This document shows positions 1-8,528 of a stretch of DNA of 33,071 nucleotides, in pieces. How positions within the stretch are numbered: the first letter of the stretch is position 1; each line of letters opens with the position of its first letter. The stretch is from Verrucomicrobiia bacterium (lineage in GTDB: Bacteria > Verrucomicrobiota > Verrucomicrobiia > Verrucomicrobiales > DEV007): positions 1-33,071 of the forward strand of contig JAGROY010000080.1 of the NCBI GenBank assembly GCA_020439995.1, in the 5' to 3' direction. The notes under the pieces are model-generated. The model made no database searches. It saw only the letters and a program-made list of their open reading frames with translations, and was not told where the DNA came from. The translations under genes and the position numbers were made by a program.

Positions 1-1503
1 TACATGGATGATTTCATGCACTTGGTGGGGAATGCCAGGGTTATGGAAGGGGAGATGTTGTTCTCGTGGCGACGGCTGTTGCCCTATCTGGCTTACTTTT
101 TGATCTACAAAGTGGCGGGGTTCTCGCCCTTTGCGTTTCACCTGCTGAACCTGACGATTCATCTGACTTTTTCGCTATTCGTCCTACGGTCGATGCGCGA
201 TTTCGAGCGCTATCTTCTTCCATTTCGTAGACATGAGAAGGAAGGCTGGATTTCGCTGCCCTTGCTCGTGGCTCTCGTGTTTGTCTGCCATCCGCTGGGA
301 AGTGAACCTGTCAACTATGCCCGGTGCACTCCGATCCTGCTAGTCGGGGCGTTCAGTTACCTGGCTGGCTGGGCGACGATGCTCTTCATTTGCGGGCGCG
401 ACCGGCGGGGGGTAAGTGCTGCAGTGGTCGTCGTCGCTGTTGCCGGTGCGACGTTTAGCAAGGACCCCGGACTCATTCATGCGCTGGGAACAGTGGCGGT
501 GGTCGCGTGGTTCTGTCGTGGATTCGGTGCGACTGGGGAAAGTGCTGGCAAAAGGTGGCCGATCCTGGCTAGCGCCATGTGCGCAGTCGTGCTGGCGTCG
601 CCTGCGGTTTATCTGATCAATGTGGGCTTGAACGCGGTGGTCAGGCCCGAGTTTATCCATCATGCGCTCACCCATGGCCGTGTCTTCTGGATGTACGTGC
701 AGCGCATGCTTTTGCCAGTCCGCCTGTCAGTCGATCACTATATCCAATGGACAAATTCATGGCAGGACTGGCCCGCATTGATCGGAATGTTAGGAATCGT
801 GGTTCTCATTGCGGTGGTACTTGTTTACGGGAAGCGCAACCGGCTGCTCGCCATCGCGGTCTGCCTGACAGCATTTCACCTGCTGCTGCGGATGGGGTAC
901 GTCATAGGGCACGAAATGATGGTCGAGTACCGCACTTACCCGTCGCTGCCATGGCTGGCGGTGCTTTTTGCGCTTCTAATCGTCTGGCTATCATCCCGAC
1001 TGGCGATCAAACCGGAACTCGTTCGTATCTGTACGGTGGCGTTTGTGTTGTTTCTCGGATTGTTGTCGATCAGTCGTTCCATCCTCTGGGCTAAACCTTC
1101 TGCACTGGCCCGCGATGCGCTTCGGCAGTATCCAGACAACAATCGCGCACGGGGTGCGTTGATGAAGCAGTTGCTGCTGCAGGAACAATATGACGAGGTC
1201 GGGCGGGAGCATCAGGCGATGCTGGATAGTGTGAGAACGATGACAGCTCTCAATTCCTTGCCGAATGCTTCCCGGCGCTACGATGCCCAGCGTCTCATCG
1301 GGGACTGGACGGTGGGTGAAGTAAACTACGCTCCAGCACTGGTGAAATTAGAAGGTGCCGAGGCGGCGCTCGCTCATCTCGATCGAACGATTGATGTTTT
1401 GCGTGGCGAAAGCAGTGCCGCGGGTGAAGAGGTTGAGGCCGGTGCGCTCAAGGATCTCATCGAACTTCGTGAGCGGGTGCGTAAGCTGAAACAAGGACAG
1501 TAG
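1..1503 (+). CDS. TMTC-like GT-C membrane glycosyltransferase, 5' end cut by window edge
   Basis: The frame is open to base 1, so the N-terminus lies outside the window. The first ATG (base 4) falls right at an acidic DD pair (MDDFMHL) of the kind that GT-C enzymes carry in the loop after their first membrane helix, so helix 1 is probably missing. The next stretch (LLPYLAYFLIYKVAGFSPF, then HLLNLTIHL) matches the region after the acidic motif in the TMTC/DUF1736 O-mannosyltransferase-like family. HPLGSEPVNYARCT, FSKDPG and RMLLPVRLSVDHY fit later family blocks. About nine to ten hydrophobic helices fill residues 25-360. The last ~130 residues are soluble, helical and possibly TPR-like. Such enzymes usually move sugar from a polyprenyl-phosphate carrier outside the membrane; donor and acceptor cannot be told here. 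It ends 123 bases before the M1 peptidase. Confidence 0.72.
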   Translation, partial: YMDDFMHLVGNARVMEGEMLFSWRRLLPYLAYFLIYKVAGFSPFAFHLLNLTIHLTFSLFVLRSMRDFERYLLPFRRHEKEGWISLPLLVALVFVCHPLGSEPVNYARCTPILLVGAFSYLAGWATMLFICGRDRRGVSAAVVVVAVAGATFSKDPGLIHALGTVAVVAWFCRGFGATGESAGKRWPILASAMCAVVLASPAVYLINVGLNAVVRPEFIHHALTHGRVFWMYVQRMLLPVRLSVDHYIQWTNSWQDWPALIGMLGIVVLIAVVLVYGKRNRLLAIAVCLTAFHLLLRMGYVIGHEMMVEYRTYPSLPWLAVLFALLIVWLSSRLAIKPELVRICTVAFVLFLGLLSISRSILWAKPSALARDALRQYPDNNRARGALMKQLLLQEQYDEVGREHQAMLDSVRTMTALNSLPNASRRYDAQRLIGDWTVGEVNYAPALVKLEGAEAALAHLDRTIDVLRGESSAAGEEVEAGALKDLIELRERVRKLKQGQ

Positions 1504-1626
1504 CCCGATAAGAGCTGTCGATAGTTCACTGGTGCGGAATGTCAGTGCGGCAAAGGTGTCGTCTTTTGTTGGATACCGCGTATATTCTGGGTTCCAATTC
1601 AAAATCTCGATTTGCCTCAGGAAAAC

Positions 1627-4227
1627 ATGAGAAATTTCACGCTCCGTTCGCATCCACAAACCAGTTCTTTTTTGAAAGCATTCGCACGAATGATTTCTGG
1701 AATGTTTCTTGTTTCCCTTGCCGCAACCCAGTCGCGTGCGCAAGAGATCGACTATGACGCGGATCCCTTTCGCCAACTGGAAGAGATTCTGCCCACGGCA
1801 AACGAATACCGGGCTGCATCTGGTGCTCCAGGTCATGCCTACTGGCAGCAGCGTGCTGACTACGCGATCAAGGTACGCCTGGATGATGAGAACCAGCGGG
1901 TTGAGGGCGAGGAGAGCGTTGTTTATCACAATCGTTCGCCTTTGCAGCTGAACTACGTCTGGTTCCAGCTGGATCAGAATCGCTTCAGGCCAGACTCGGA
2001 TGACAATGCTACGGACGATTCCTCTTCGTTTGGAGGAAAACTCTCGTTCAAGAGTCTCAACAATCTCCTGACCCTTCCCGAGTTCAAAGGAGGCCACAAC
2101 ATTACCAAAGTGGCTGATGGCGACGGCAACCCTCTGAGCTACTCAGTCGTTAGAACGATGATGCGGATCGATCTCCCTGCTCCACTGGAGCCGGGCGCCG
2201 ATACCACGTTCCAAATTCAGTGGAACTACAACATTGTCGATGCAAAGAAGATTCGCGCTCGGGGGGGCTTTGAGTTTTTTAAGGACGACGGGAACTATCT
2301 TTACGAGATCGCACAGTGGTATCCTCGCGTCGCCGCTTATACTGACGTGAACGGTTGGCAACACAAGCAGTTCCTTGGCAATGGCGAGTTCACTCTGGAA
2401 TTCGGTGATTTCGAGGTCGAGATTACCGCCCCGGACGATCACATCGTCGCGGCTACCGGCGAATTGCAGAACCCGGGTGAAGTGCTCACCGACGAGCAGC
2501 GCAAACGTCTTCTTGAGGCGGAATCCGCCGAGGCTCCGATGTTCATTGTGACGCCGGAAGAGGCGACGGCCAACGAATCCAGCAAACCGACGGGCACAAA
2601 GACCTGGGTGTTCAAGGCCAAGAACGTCCGCGACTTTGCCTGGGCATCGTCACGGAAATTTATCTGGGACGCTGTCCTCCACAAGCAAGGCGGCAACCAC
2701 GCATGGGCGATGTCTTATTATCCCAAAGAAGCGGAGCCGCTGTGGAGCAAGTATTCCACGCAATCGATTGTGCATACCTTGAATGTGTATTCTCGTTACA
2801 CCTTCGACTATCCTTACCCTGTAGCTATCTCCGTGAACGGGCCGATCGGTGGCATGGAGTATCCCATGATTTGCTTCAACGGCCCACGTCCAGAGAAAGA
2901 CGGCACCTACTCGGAGCGAACGAAGTACGGGTTGATTTCCGTAGTGATTCATGAAGTGGGGCACAACTATTTTCCTATGATCGTGAACTCCGACGAGCGG
3001 CAGTGGACGTGGATGGATGAGGGGCTGAACACCTTTCTGCAGTTTTTGTCGGAGCAGGAATGGGAAGACAAGTATCCATCCTATCGTGGGCAGGCGCGCA
3101 AAATCACCGGTTACATGGCGGGTGGTGGGCAACGGCCAATCATGACCAATTCCGAATCCATTCTCCAATTCGGTAACAATGCCTATGCCAAGCCAGCCAC
3201 TGCACTGAACATCCTGCGGGAAACGGTGATGGGGCGCGAGTTGTTCGATTTTGCTTTCCGTGAATATGCACAGCGCTGGATGTTCAAGCGCCCGGAGCCT
3301 GCGGACTTCTTCCGCTCAATGGAAGATGCATCGGGGCTCGATCTCGACTGGTTCTGGCGCGGTTGGTTCTACACCACCAAGCATACGGATCAGTCGATTG
3401 GACAGGTGCGCTGGTTTGAAATCGATACGAAGGATCCTGACATTGAGAAGCCGCTGAAAAAGAAGGAACGCGACGAACGCGAAGCGACCGACCTTACCAC
3501 GCAACGCAACCGCGATGTCCCGAAGTATGCGAATGCTGTCCCGGCGCTCAAAGATTTCTATAATACCTTTGATGAGCTGGATGTGACTCCGCAGGATCGC
3601 GAGGCCTACGAGAATTTCATGAAAGAACTGGAAGGGGATGACAAAGAATTGCTCAAGCAGAAGCGTAACTTCTACACCATCGAAATTCGTAACAACGGAC
3701 TCGTGATGCCTGTCATCTTCGACGTTTACTTTACCGATGGCACGAGAGAACAGGTCAGGATGCCGGCAGAAGTATGGCGCAAGAACCACAGGAAATTCTC
3801 CAAGCTCGTGGTAAGTGAGTCCGAAATTGAGCGCATTGTACTGGATCCCCACGAGGAAACGGCCGATGCCAACATGGACAACAACCACTGGCCAAGTCGA
3901 CCGGCAAAGTCCCGTTTCCAGCTCTTCAAGGAAAAGGAAGGTGGCGGTGGCAATCCCATGCGTTCGGCAAAAGAGGCCGAGGAGAAAGAGGCAAAGAAGG
4001 AGGAGGGTGACAAGGCCAAGGAAGACAAAACGGAGGAGGTAAAGTCCGACGCGAAGCCAGATGACTCGACTGTCGATAAGTCTGAAGACGCCCTTAACAA
4101 GAAAGCGTCCGCTGAGAAAGCGAAGCGAAAGAAGAGCCGCGAAGAGAGGGCCGCGAAAAGGGCCGAACGCCGCGAGAAAAAGAAGGATGCTGCTGAAAAA
4201 GCCGAAACGGCAAAAGACGCCCACTAA
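1627..4227 (+). CDS. Exported M1-family zinc metallopeptidase with Lys/Glu-rich C-terminal tail
   Basis: This is an 866-residue gluzincin. HEVGH at residues 442-446 and Glu465 (in WMDEG) form the HExxH-x18-E zinc site. GGMEYP at 408-413 replaces the classical GAMEN exopeptidase motif. ATG 1627 is preferred over an in-frame TTG at 1612 because AGGA (1619-1622) lies just upstream. Residues ~23-39 (MISGMFLVSLAATQSRA) form a signal peptide core after a long basic n-region, so the enzyme should be periplasmic or outer-membrane associated. The middle part fits M1 peptidases of Bacteroidetes and Verrucomicrobia that trim peptides. The last ~95 residues are almost entirely K, E, A, D and R, probably a disordered or coiled tail. 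A small hairpin follows 20 bases after the stop. Peptide specificity cannot be read from the sequence. Confidence 0.88.
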   Translation: MRNFTLRSHPQTSSFLKAFARMISGMFLVSLAATQSRAQEIDYDADPFRQLEEILPTANEYRAASGAPGHAYWQQRADYAIKVRLDDENQRVEGEESVVYHNRSPLQLNYVWFQLDQNRFRPDSDDNATDDSSSFGGKLSFKSLNNLLTLPEFKGGHNITKVADGDGNPLSYSVVRTMMRIDLPAPLEPGADTTFQIQWNYNIVDAKKIRARGGFEFFKDDGNYLYEIAQWYPRVAAYTDVNGWQHKQFLGNGEFTLEFGDFEVEITAPDDHIVAATGELQNPGEVLTDEQRKRLLEAESAEAPMFIVTPEEATANESSKPTGTKTWVFKAKNVRDFAWASSRKFIWDAVLHKQGGNHAWAMSYYPKEAEPLWSKYSTQSIVHTLNVYSRYTFDYPYPVAISVNGPIGGMEYPMICFNGPRPEKDGTYSERTKYGLISVVIHEVGHNYFPMIVNSDERQWTWMDEGLNTFLQFLSEQEWEDKYPSYRGQARKITGYMAGGGQRPIMTNSESILQFGNNAYAKPATALNILRETVMGRELFDFAFREYAQRWMFKRPEPADFFRSMEDASGLDLDWFWRGWFYTTKHTDQSIGQVRWFEIDTKDPDIEKPLKKKERDEREATDLTTQRNRDVPKYANAVPALKDFYNTFDELDVTPQDREAYENFMKELEGDDKELLKQKRNFYTIEIRNNGLVMPVIFDVYFTDGTREQVRMPAEVWRKNHRKFSKLVVSESEIERIVLDPHEETADANMDNNHWPSRPAKSRFQLFKEKEGGGGNPMRSAKEAEEKEAKKEEGDKAKEDKTEEVKSDAKPDDSTVDKSEDALNKKASAEKAKRKKSREERAAKRAERREKKKDAAEKAETAKDAH

Positions 4228-4247
4228 GGAAGGGGACTCTGAACCGC

Positions 4248-4262
4248 CTGCTCCGTGAGCAG
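4248..4262 (+). terminator. Short hairpin after the M1 peptidase gene
   Basis: CTGCTC and GAGCAG form a perfect 6-bp stem with a 3-nt loop, 20 bases after the M1 peptidase stop. No T-run follows, so it may be a weak terminator or a 3'-end stabilising hairpin. Confidence 0.35.
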
Positions 4263-4323
4263 AGCAATCGGCCCCAGCTCTAGCAACCAGTGCCCCTGCG
4301 TGGCGCGGTATGACGATCTCCTA

Positions 4324-4337
4324 GCTGGGAGCCCAGC
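4324..4337. other. Second hairpin in the convergent intergenic region
   Basis: GCTGGG and CCCAGC form a compact dyad (GCTGG/CCAGC around a 4-nt loop). It lies between the convergent M1 peptidase and citramalate synthase genes and may be a bidirectional transcription end signal. No T-run adjoins it on either strand. Confidence 0.3.
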
Positions 4338-4439
4338 CGAAAAGGGGCTCGGTTGTCTCAAATCAAAATCCAAGCCTGAGCATCAGATTCACTGTTGAAT
4401 CTTGCTTTTTGGCGTGGAGCGAGATCGTGATTTTGATAA

Positions 4440-4474
4440 GCTCTCAGCCGGACAGCTCTGAGAGCCGTCCGGCT
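4440..4474. terminator. Overlapping alternative hairpins downstream of cimA
   Basis: Two strong stems share bases. GCTCTCAG (4440-4447) pairs with CTGAGAGC (4458-4465). AGCCGGAC (4446-4453) pairs with GTCCGGCT (4467-4474), and the loop of the second adds GCTC/GAGC. They are 15 bases past the cimA stop (cimA is on the minus strand) and also lie downstream of the plus-strand peptidase gene. The most likely role is a bidirectional terminator or mRNA end structure, although neither side has a clear T-run. Confidence 0.5.
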
Positions 4475-4488
4475 GTTGAACGGTTGAA

Positions 4489-6048
4489 CTACTGCTTCAG
4501 CAGGAAATAGTCGATTGAGTCGACCAATGCGCGCCAGCTGGCCTGGATGATGTTGTGGGAAACTCCGACCGTGCCCCAGTTGTTGGAGCCATCTGTGGAT
4601 TCGATCAGCACCCGCGTTTTGGCGGCGGTGCCTTCGTGACCATCAATGATGCGCACTTTGTAGTCGTTCAAGCTCATGTCAGCCAGCCTGGGGAATTTTG
4701 GTTCAAGGCCCCGGCGTAATGCGGCATCCAGGGCATCAACTGGACCGTCACCTTCGGCCACTGTGTAAACTTCCTCGCCATCGACGATGAGTTTTACGGT
4801 TGCCGAGCAGATTTCGTAGTTGCGCACTCCATCGCGCCGATAGGAGCAATAGTACTCTTCCAGTTTGAACGGTGCCTGATAAAGGTTCAGCTCACGGCGG
4901 ATGAGCAGCTCCAGCGATGCCTCCGCAGCCTCAAACTCGTAACCTTCCTTCTCCAGTTCCTTCACACGTGAGAGCACTGCCTTTACCTCGTCACTGCCTT
5001 TTTCGAGCTGGAAGCCAAGTTCCTCCGCCTTCAGTAGGATATTGCTCTGTCCGCTCAGTTCAGAGACCAGGATGTGCTGCTTGTTGCCGACTGCTTCCGG
5101 CTCGATGTGCTCGTAGCTGCGGGCGATCTTCTGCACCGCATTCACGTGCATTCCGCCTTTGTGTGAAAAGCAGGTGATGCCGACGTAAGGTGCACGGCGG
5201 TTGTGCGCGCAGTTTGCGACGTCATCGATAAAGTTTGAGATGAACGTGAGCTGCGTCAGATCCGGTATCACCGGCGTGTTCATCTTCAGCTGGAGATTGG
5301 GGATGACTGATGTCAGGTTGCAATTTCCAGTACGTTCGCCGTAGCCGTTGATCGTTCCCTGAACTTGCACCGAGCCTGCCTGGATCGAAGCGAGCGCATT
5401 CGCCACGCCCAGTCCGCAATCATCGTGGGTGTGGATGCCGACAGGGATGCCAAGTTTCTCCCGGACGATGGTGGTGATCTCCGCGACCTCGTGGGGCATG
5501 GTGCCTCCGTTGGTGTCGCAAAGGACGAGGATTTCCGCCCCACCATCACGCGCTGCTTCCAGCGTCTGCAGCGCATACTCTGGCGAGTCCTTGTATCCGT
5601 CAAAGAAGTGCTCCGCATCGTAGATTACTTCCTTGTTGTTGTCCTTCAGATAGCGCGCCGTATCGCGGATCATCCCACAGTTTTCTTCAGGCGTGGTGCG
5701 CAATACTTCTGTGACCTGCAGCAGCCAGCTTTTGCCAAAGTAGGTGACTACGGGCGTCTTTGCGTCCAGCAACATCTGGATCTGCGGGTCTTCCTCCACC
5801 TTGACGCCATGGCGGCGCGTGCTTCCAAACGCTGCTATTCTCGCATTCTTCCACGGGCGCTTGGCCGCTTCCTGGAAGAACTCGACATCCTTGGGATTCG
5901 ATCCTGGCCAACCGCCTTCAATGTAATCCACGCCGAACTCATCGAGTTTCTCCGCAATGCGGATCTTGTCGAGCGAGCTGAAGGACACACCTTCGCCCTG
6001 CGTGCCATCGCGCAGAGTCGTATCGTAGATCTTGACTGTTTTATTCAT
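4489..6048 (-). CDS. cimA: (R)-citramalate synthase
   Basis: This 519-residue enzyme of the LeuA/HMG-CoA-lyase-like superfamily should condense pyruvate with acetyl-CoA to citramalate, the threonine-independent route to 2-oxobutyrate and isoleucine. YDTTLRDGTQGEG opens the TIM barrel (LRDG at 12-15), HTHDD at 206-210 carries the metal-binding histidines, and GERTGN sits at 237-242. The C-terminal ~140 residues fit the LeuA-type allosteric domain that senses the end product. Length and the opening block fit the TIGR00977-type citramalate synthases better than 2-isopropylmalate synthase. ATG 6048 is chosen because the family starts with this block; the frame continues 25 codons upstream to a TTG, but that extension is unlike the family. 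No clear Shine-Dalgarno is visible. The gene stands alone on the minus strand. Confidence 0.9.
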   Translation of the reverse strand: MNKTVKIYDTTLRDGTQGEGVSFSSLDKIRIAEKLDEFGVDYIEGGWPGSNPKDVEFFQEAAKRPWKNARIAAFGSTRRHGVKVEEDPQIQMLLDAKTPVVTYFGKSWLLQVTEVLRTTPEENCGMIRDTARYLKDNNKEVIYDAEHFFDGYKDSPEYALQTLEAARDGGAEILVLCDTNGGTMPHEVAEITTIVREKLGIPVGIHTHDDCGLGVANALASIQAGSVQVQGTINGYGERTGNCNLTSVIPNLQLKMNTPVIPDLTQLTFISNFIDDVANCAHNRRAPYVGITCFSHKGGMHVNAVQKIARSYEHIEPEAVGNKQHILVSELSGQSNILLKAEELGFQLEKGSDEVKAVLSRVKELEKEGYEFEAAEASLELLIRRELNLYQAPFKLEEYYCSYRRDGVRNYEICSATVKLIVDGEEVYTVAEGDGPVDALDAALRRGLEPKFPRLADMSLNDYKVRIIDGHEGTAAKTRVLIESTDGSNNWGTVGVSHNIIQASWRALVDSIDYFLLKQ

Positions 6049-6281
6049 TGGTTTGGTTGGAATACTGCCCGCCCGGATGATTGGAATCGCCGCCCAGATG
6101 TGTTGCAACTTGCTTATTTGCAATCCATAACAGATCCAGGGTGGCGGCGAGCTTCAACGGAAAGTAAGGTCGAACCAGCCTCCTGACAATTTGGCAATTG
6201 CGAATTCTCCTTACATTGGCCAAGAGGCAGCAGCCGGGTTTCCGTTGTGGCCACTTCGCACTTGGAAAAATGCCCAGGTAA

Positions 6282-6491
6282 GGCCATGACCGATCCGGGG
6301 ACAAATCATCCACCAACCCCGGAACGATTTCACCGGACTTCGAAGTCCAACACTGGCAACATTGCGCTGAATCAGCGGAATCCACCAACTCCTGGCAATC
6401 ACCGGAACTCACCCTCGACGCAGACCGCACTCTCGTCCTCGACTCCAATCCCCTGGCTCAAGACGAATTCCCAGAATTCTTCTACGATTGA
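6282..6491 (+). pseudogene. Possible gene relic without a start codon
   Basis: This frame runs from just after a TAA (6279-6281) to TGA (6489-6491), 69 codons with no ATG, GTG or TTG. Its second half reads like natural protein: ISPDFEVQHWQHCAE, then LTLDADRTLVLDSNPLAQ, ending DEFPEFFYD. It is acidic with three tryptophans or tyrosines and C-ending codons. I do not recognise a family. It could be the decayed 3' end of a gene or a chance open frame. Confidence 0.25.
6335..6348. other. 14-bp perfect palindrome
   Basis: GGACTTCGAAGTCC is a perfect palindrome in the cimA/DMP19-like intergenic region, so it could be an operator for a dimeric regulator. It also falls inside the possible gene relic, so it may be chance. 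Confidence 0.25.
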
Positions 6492-6553
6492 GCCCGCCAG
6501 AATCGAGCACCACCACAGAGTTCGTTCAATCTTCTCGACCATTGCGAAAAAAT

Positions 6554-6576
6554 GCCGGAAAATATTGCATTCCGGC
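6554..6576. other. Inverted repeat upstream of the DMP19-like gene
   Basis: GCCGGAA and TTCCGGC form a perfect 7-bp stem around a 9-nt AT-rich loop, followed by TTAATT. It lies 98 bases before the next gene and 63 bases after the relic. It could be a terminator for the relic or an operator-like dyad. Confidence 0.35.
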
Positions 6577-6673
6577 TTAATTCACGACTGAAGATCCCGG
6601 GAAACCCTTCGCAAAGCACCATTTCCCGCCCCTTCCTCCCCCTGAATTCCTCCATCCCCAGCGCCGCCCGGCC

Positions 6674-8059
6674 ATGAGCCCACCCTCACAACCAGAAGAG
6701 CTCGTCGATCTTTTTATGGTCGCCGAGTTGCCGCATAATTCATCGCTTATCCACAGCCAAATCGTCCAGGATTTGAAGCGGTTCATGCCCTATATCCTTA
6801 AGCAACTGGCACGAGAAGATGCTTTTGTGCCGTTGGAGCAGCGTGTCCCGGAACGCGCAGATCACACACTGAACGACAGCGCCCTGCCGAAGCGATCGTT
6901 CTGGGATCGGCTTTTTGGTGAGCCCCAGCCAATCACTGCAGAGCCTGTTTCTTTCGATTCCCAAACCAGAAGTTCGTCCGTCCGCAATTCTCCAGGGAGT
7001 CGGCTTCTTCGCCTGTTCACGCCCGGGTCGTGCCAGGAATTGAAACCCGTTCTGCAAGATTGGTTGATCAAAGGAGATCGAGATATTTGGCGTCAAATTA
7101 GCCGCCACCTGGTGGCTTTTGCGAGTGACGACTTGGTGCCTTCTGTTTCCGTCCTCTTTGAGCACAGCGATCAGTTCATCGCCGGCGCTGCGCGTTCCGG
7201 AGCGATGGACGGGGTAAAGAAGGGGAGAGCGGAACCCGCGTTCCTTGCCTACGTGCGGGATCATTGTGTGGCACTTATTGAGAGTGGTGCGGCTCCGTCC
7301 ATGGATAGTCCGGTTCGGTTGCTCTGGGTGGTCGATCGCGAGGCGTTGGCGGAGGTGCTTCCTGGCGACGTCGTACTCAATGGCGATCCATCTATTGCGG
7401 CTGAAGGGATTTACACGTTGAGGGAGATGGAACGGCCTCTCGACTCCCAGGTGCTCTTGCGTTTGGCTCGATCAGCGATGGGAAATGAGAAGCGGGACCC
7501 GGTATGGATTGCCTCAGTGGATGGTCTCATTGCACACGGTGACGACCGGGTGATGGAGTTGATCAATGCCGCGTTGGCCGACGACAGCTCTGTGAGCGAG
7601 CTAGTCAAGACTCACGCCATGCGGGCGAGATCTGAAGTTTCTGGCGCTTCAGATCCGTGGGACATCGTTGTTGACGAAGATTCCTACCAGAAGTTGGACG
7701 AATTGAACGATCTTGATGAAGAGGTGCGCGCAATTGTCTTGCTGGACGTTTTCCTCGATCAAATAAGTCAGTCTGGCTTTCAGTTTTTCGAGTGGTGGGC
7801 GTCTGAGTGGGATGAATACTCTGTGGATGTAGTCGAGGCTCTGCATTTCTTTGAAGCAAGGGAGCACGCGCAGATTTTGGAGGATGTCCACGTGGCTCAG
7901 TTTGGTGTGGCAATTGGCGAAGAGCGCCAAGAGATCGAAGTAAACCATGAGGCGGTGAGTAAACTTGAGAAAGATTGGCAGAATCTGCCATCGCTTTTCA
8001 GAGTCGTATCTGAGTCCGCTTGGAAGCGTCATCGAGCAAACCGAGATCATCTGGCCTAG
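6674..8059 (+). CDS. HEAT-like protein with DMP19/DUF4375-like C-terminal domain
   Basis: This 461-residue soluble protein has no signal peptide or membrane helix. Residues ~120-300 look like irregular helical repeats (for example AAEGIYTLREMERPLDSQVL), as in HEAT or armadillo-type scaffolds. From about residue 310 it changes to an acidic block: DSYQKLDELNDLDEEVRAI, QSGFQFFEWWASEWDEYS, and EALHFFEAREHAQILEDV. This order (a pre-helix, a G-F-x-x-F-F patch, then an ALxxF/I..A.ILE helix) fits the DMP19/DUF4375 family, named after a Neisseria DNA-mimic protein. Whether this member mimics DNA is inference; many relatives are uncharacterised. ATG 6674 has only C-rich sequence upstream and no clear ribosome site. 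It appears monocistronic. Confidence 0.7.
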   Translation: MSPPSQPEELVDLFMVAELPHNSSLIHSQIVQDLKRFMPYILKQLAREDAFVPLEQRVPERADHTLNDSALPKRSFWDRLFGEPQPITAEPVSFDSQTRSSSVRNSPGSRLLRLFTPGSCQELKPVLQDWLIKGDRDIWRQISRHLVAFASDDLVPSVSVLFEHSDQFIAGAARSGAMDGVKKGRAEPAFLAYVRDHCVALIESGAAPSMDSPVRLLWVVDREALAEVLPGDVVLNGDPSIAAEGIYTLREMERPLDSQVLLRLARSAMGNEKRDPVWIASVDGLIAHGDDRVMELINAALADDSSVSELVKTHAMRARSEVSGASDPWDIVVDEDSYQKLDELNDLDEEVRAIVLLDVFLDQISQSGFQFFEWWASEWDEYSVDVVEALHFFEAREHAQILEDVHVAQFGVAIGEERQEIEVNHEAVSKLEKDWQNLPSLFRVVSESAWKRHRANRDHLA

Positions 8060-8080
8060 AGCAAGACCGTGTCGCTGGGT

Positions 8081-8111
8081 TCGGCGGGCCGCTTATCTGG
8101 GAAGCCGCCGA
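8081..8111 (+). terminator. Hairpin after the DMP19-like gene
   Basis: TCGGCGG (8081-8087) and CCGCCGA (8105-8111) form a perfect 7-bp GC-rich stem with a 17-nt loop, 21 bases after the stop. No T-run follows directly. Confidence 0.4.
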
Positions 8112-8153
8112 TAGAATCGTGAACCCCTTCAAAAAGTTAAATAAGGGACGTGG

Positions 8154-8354
8154 ATGTGCCTGACACTTTACAGGTTTCTGCTTGCGCTCGGAATGCTGGC
8201 AGCTGGATTGGTTTTCGTGCTGGGCGTGCATCCGTTTCTCGCAGTGTCTGAGCGGGTGGATGAGCCTGACTTACTCGTCGTAGAAGGCTGGATGGCTGAC
8301 TACAATTTGCCAATCGGGCGGAAACGCACATGCGGAAGATCCAGACCAAAGTGA
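8154..8354 (+). pseudogene. Relic of a YdcF/SanA (DUF218)-type envelope protein gene
   Basis: The first ~50 codons match the start of ElyC/SanA/YdcF-family proteins: an N-terminal membrane helix (FLLALGMLAAGLVFVLGVHP), then PFLAVSERVDEPD and LLVVEGWMADY, the first strand and VEGW motif of DUF218. Intact members run ~200-260 residues with a TGG loop and further acidic motifs. Here similarity ends at about base 8310, after DYNLP, and the frame closes after 66 codons with unrelated basic sequence. A GGGA ribosome site precedes ATG 8154, so the 5' end looks real. The simplest reading is a deletion that removed the catalytic core. The intact family has been linked to envelope and polysaccharide functions. 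Confidence 0.65.
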
Positions 8355-8528
8355 ACTCTATTTGTGGTTACGCTCTGCAACGAATCCTGATTCAACCCCT
8401 GATGCTGCCGGGTGAGCTGAAGCTGCCGGTTACATTATCGATGAAGTTCGACACGCAGAGGGCCGTTGCTTGCTCTTTGTCACATCCGACCGTAACGTTG
8501 TCCATCCTTCCGTAGTGAAGAACACCCA
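8332..8528 (+). pseudogene. Coding-like debris after the YdcF relic
   Basis: Another frame picks up right after the break. AEDPDQSELYLWLRSATNPD runs to an in-frame TGA at 8413-8415, and continues beyond it as AAGYIIDEVRHAEG, then RCLLFVTSDRNVVHPS. The segments have natural amino-acid composition but no start codon and one internal stop, so they may be the remains of a second gene joined to the YdcF relic by deletion. I do not recognise the family. Confidence 0.25.

Larger units (their letters stand above)
6049..6673. other. Long intergenic region between divergent genes
   Basis: About 625 bases separate cimA and the DMP19-like gene. Promoters for both should lie here, but no convincing -35/-10 pair was found. 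The stretch is C-rich on the plus strand, most strongly at 6610-6690. It contains a start-less open frame that looks coding (6282-6491), a 14-bp perfect palindrome (6335-6348) and a 7-bp inverted repeat (6554-6576). A plus-strand open frame from 6247 to 6591 has biased, repetitive composition and no ribosome site, so it is not called as a gene. Confidence 0.4.

Noticed and set aside
1558..1586. TATATT before the M1 peptidase as a -10 box
   Set aside because: No matching -35 hexamer at the right spacing.
3316..4224. Long minus-strand open frame (302 codons) under the M1 peptidase tail
   Set aside because: It is antisense to the Lys/Glu-rich tail. It is leucine/phenylalanine-rich because it reads complementary K/E codons, and has no ribosome site.
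5365..6186. Plus-strand open frame antisense to cimA
   Set aside because: It overlaps the strong citramalate synthase motifs on the other strand and resembles no family.
6247..6591. Plus-strand 114-codon frame in the cimA upstream gap
   Set aside because: It is rich in Pro, Ser, Asn and Thr from C-rich DNA, with no ribosome site and no family resemblance.
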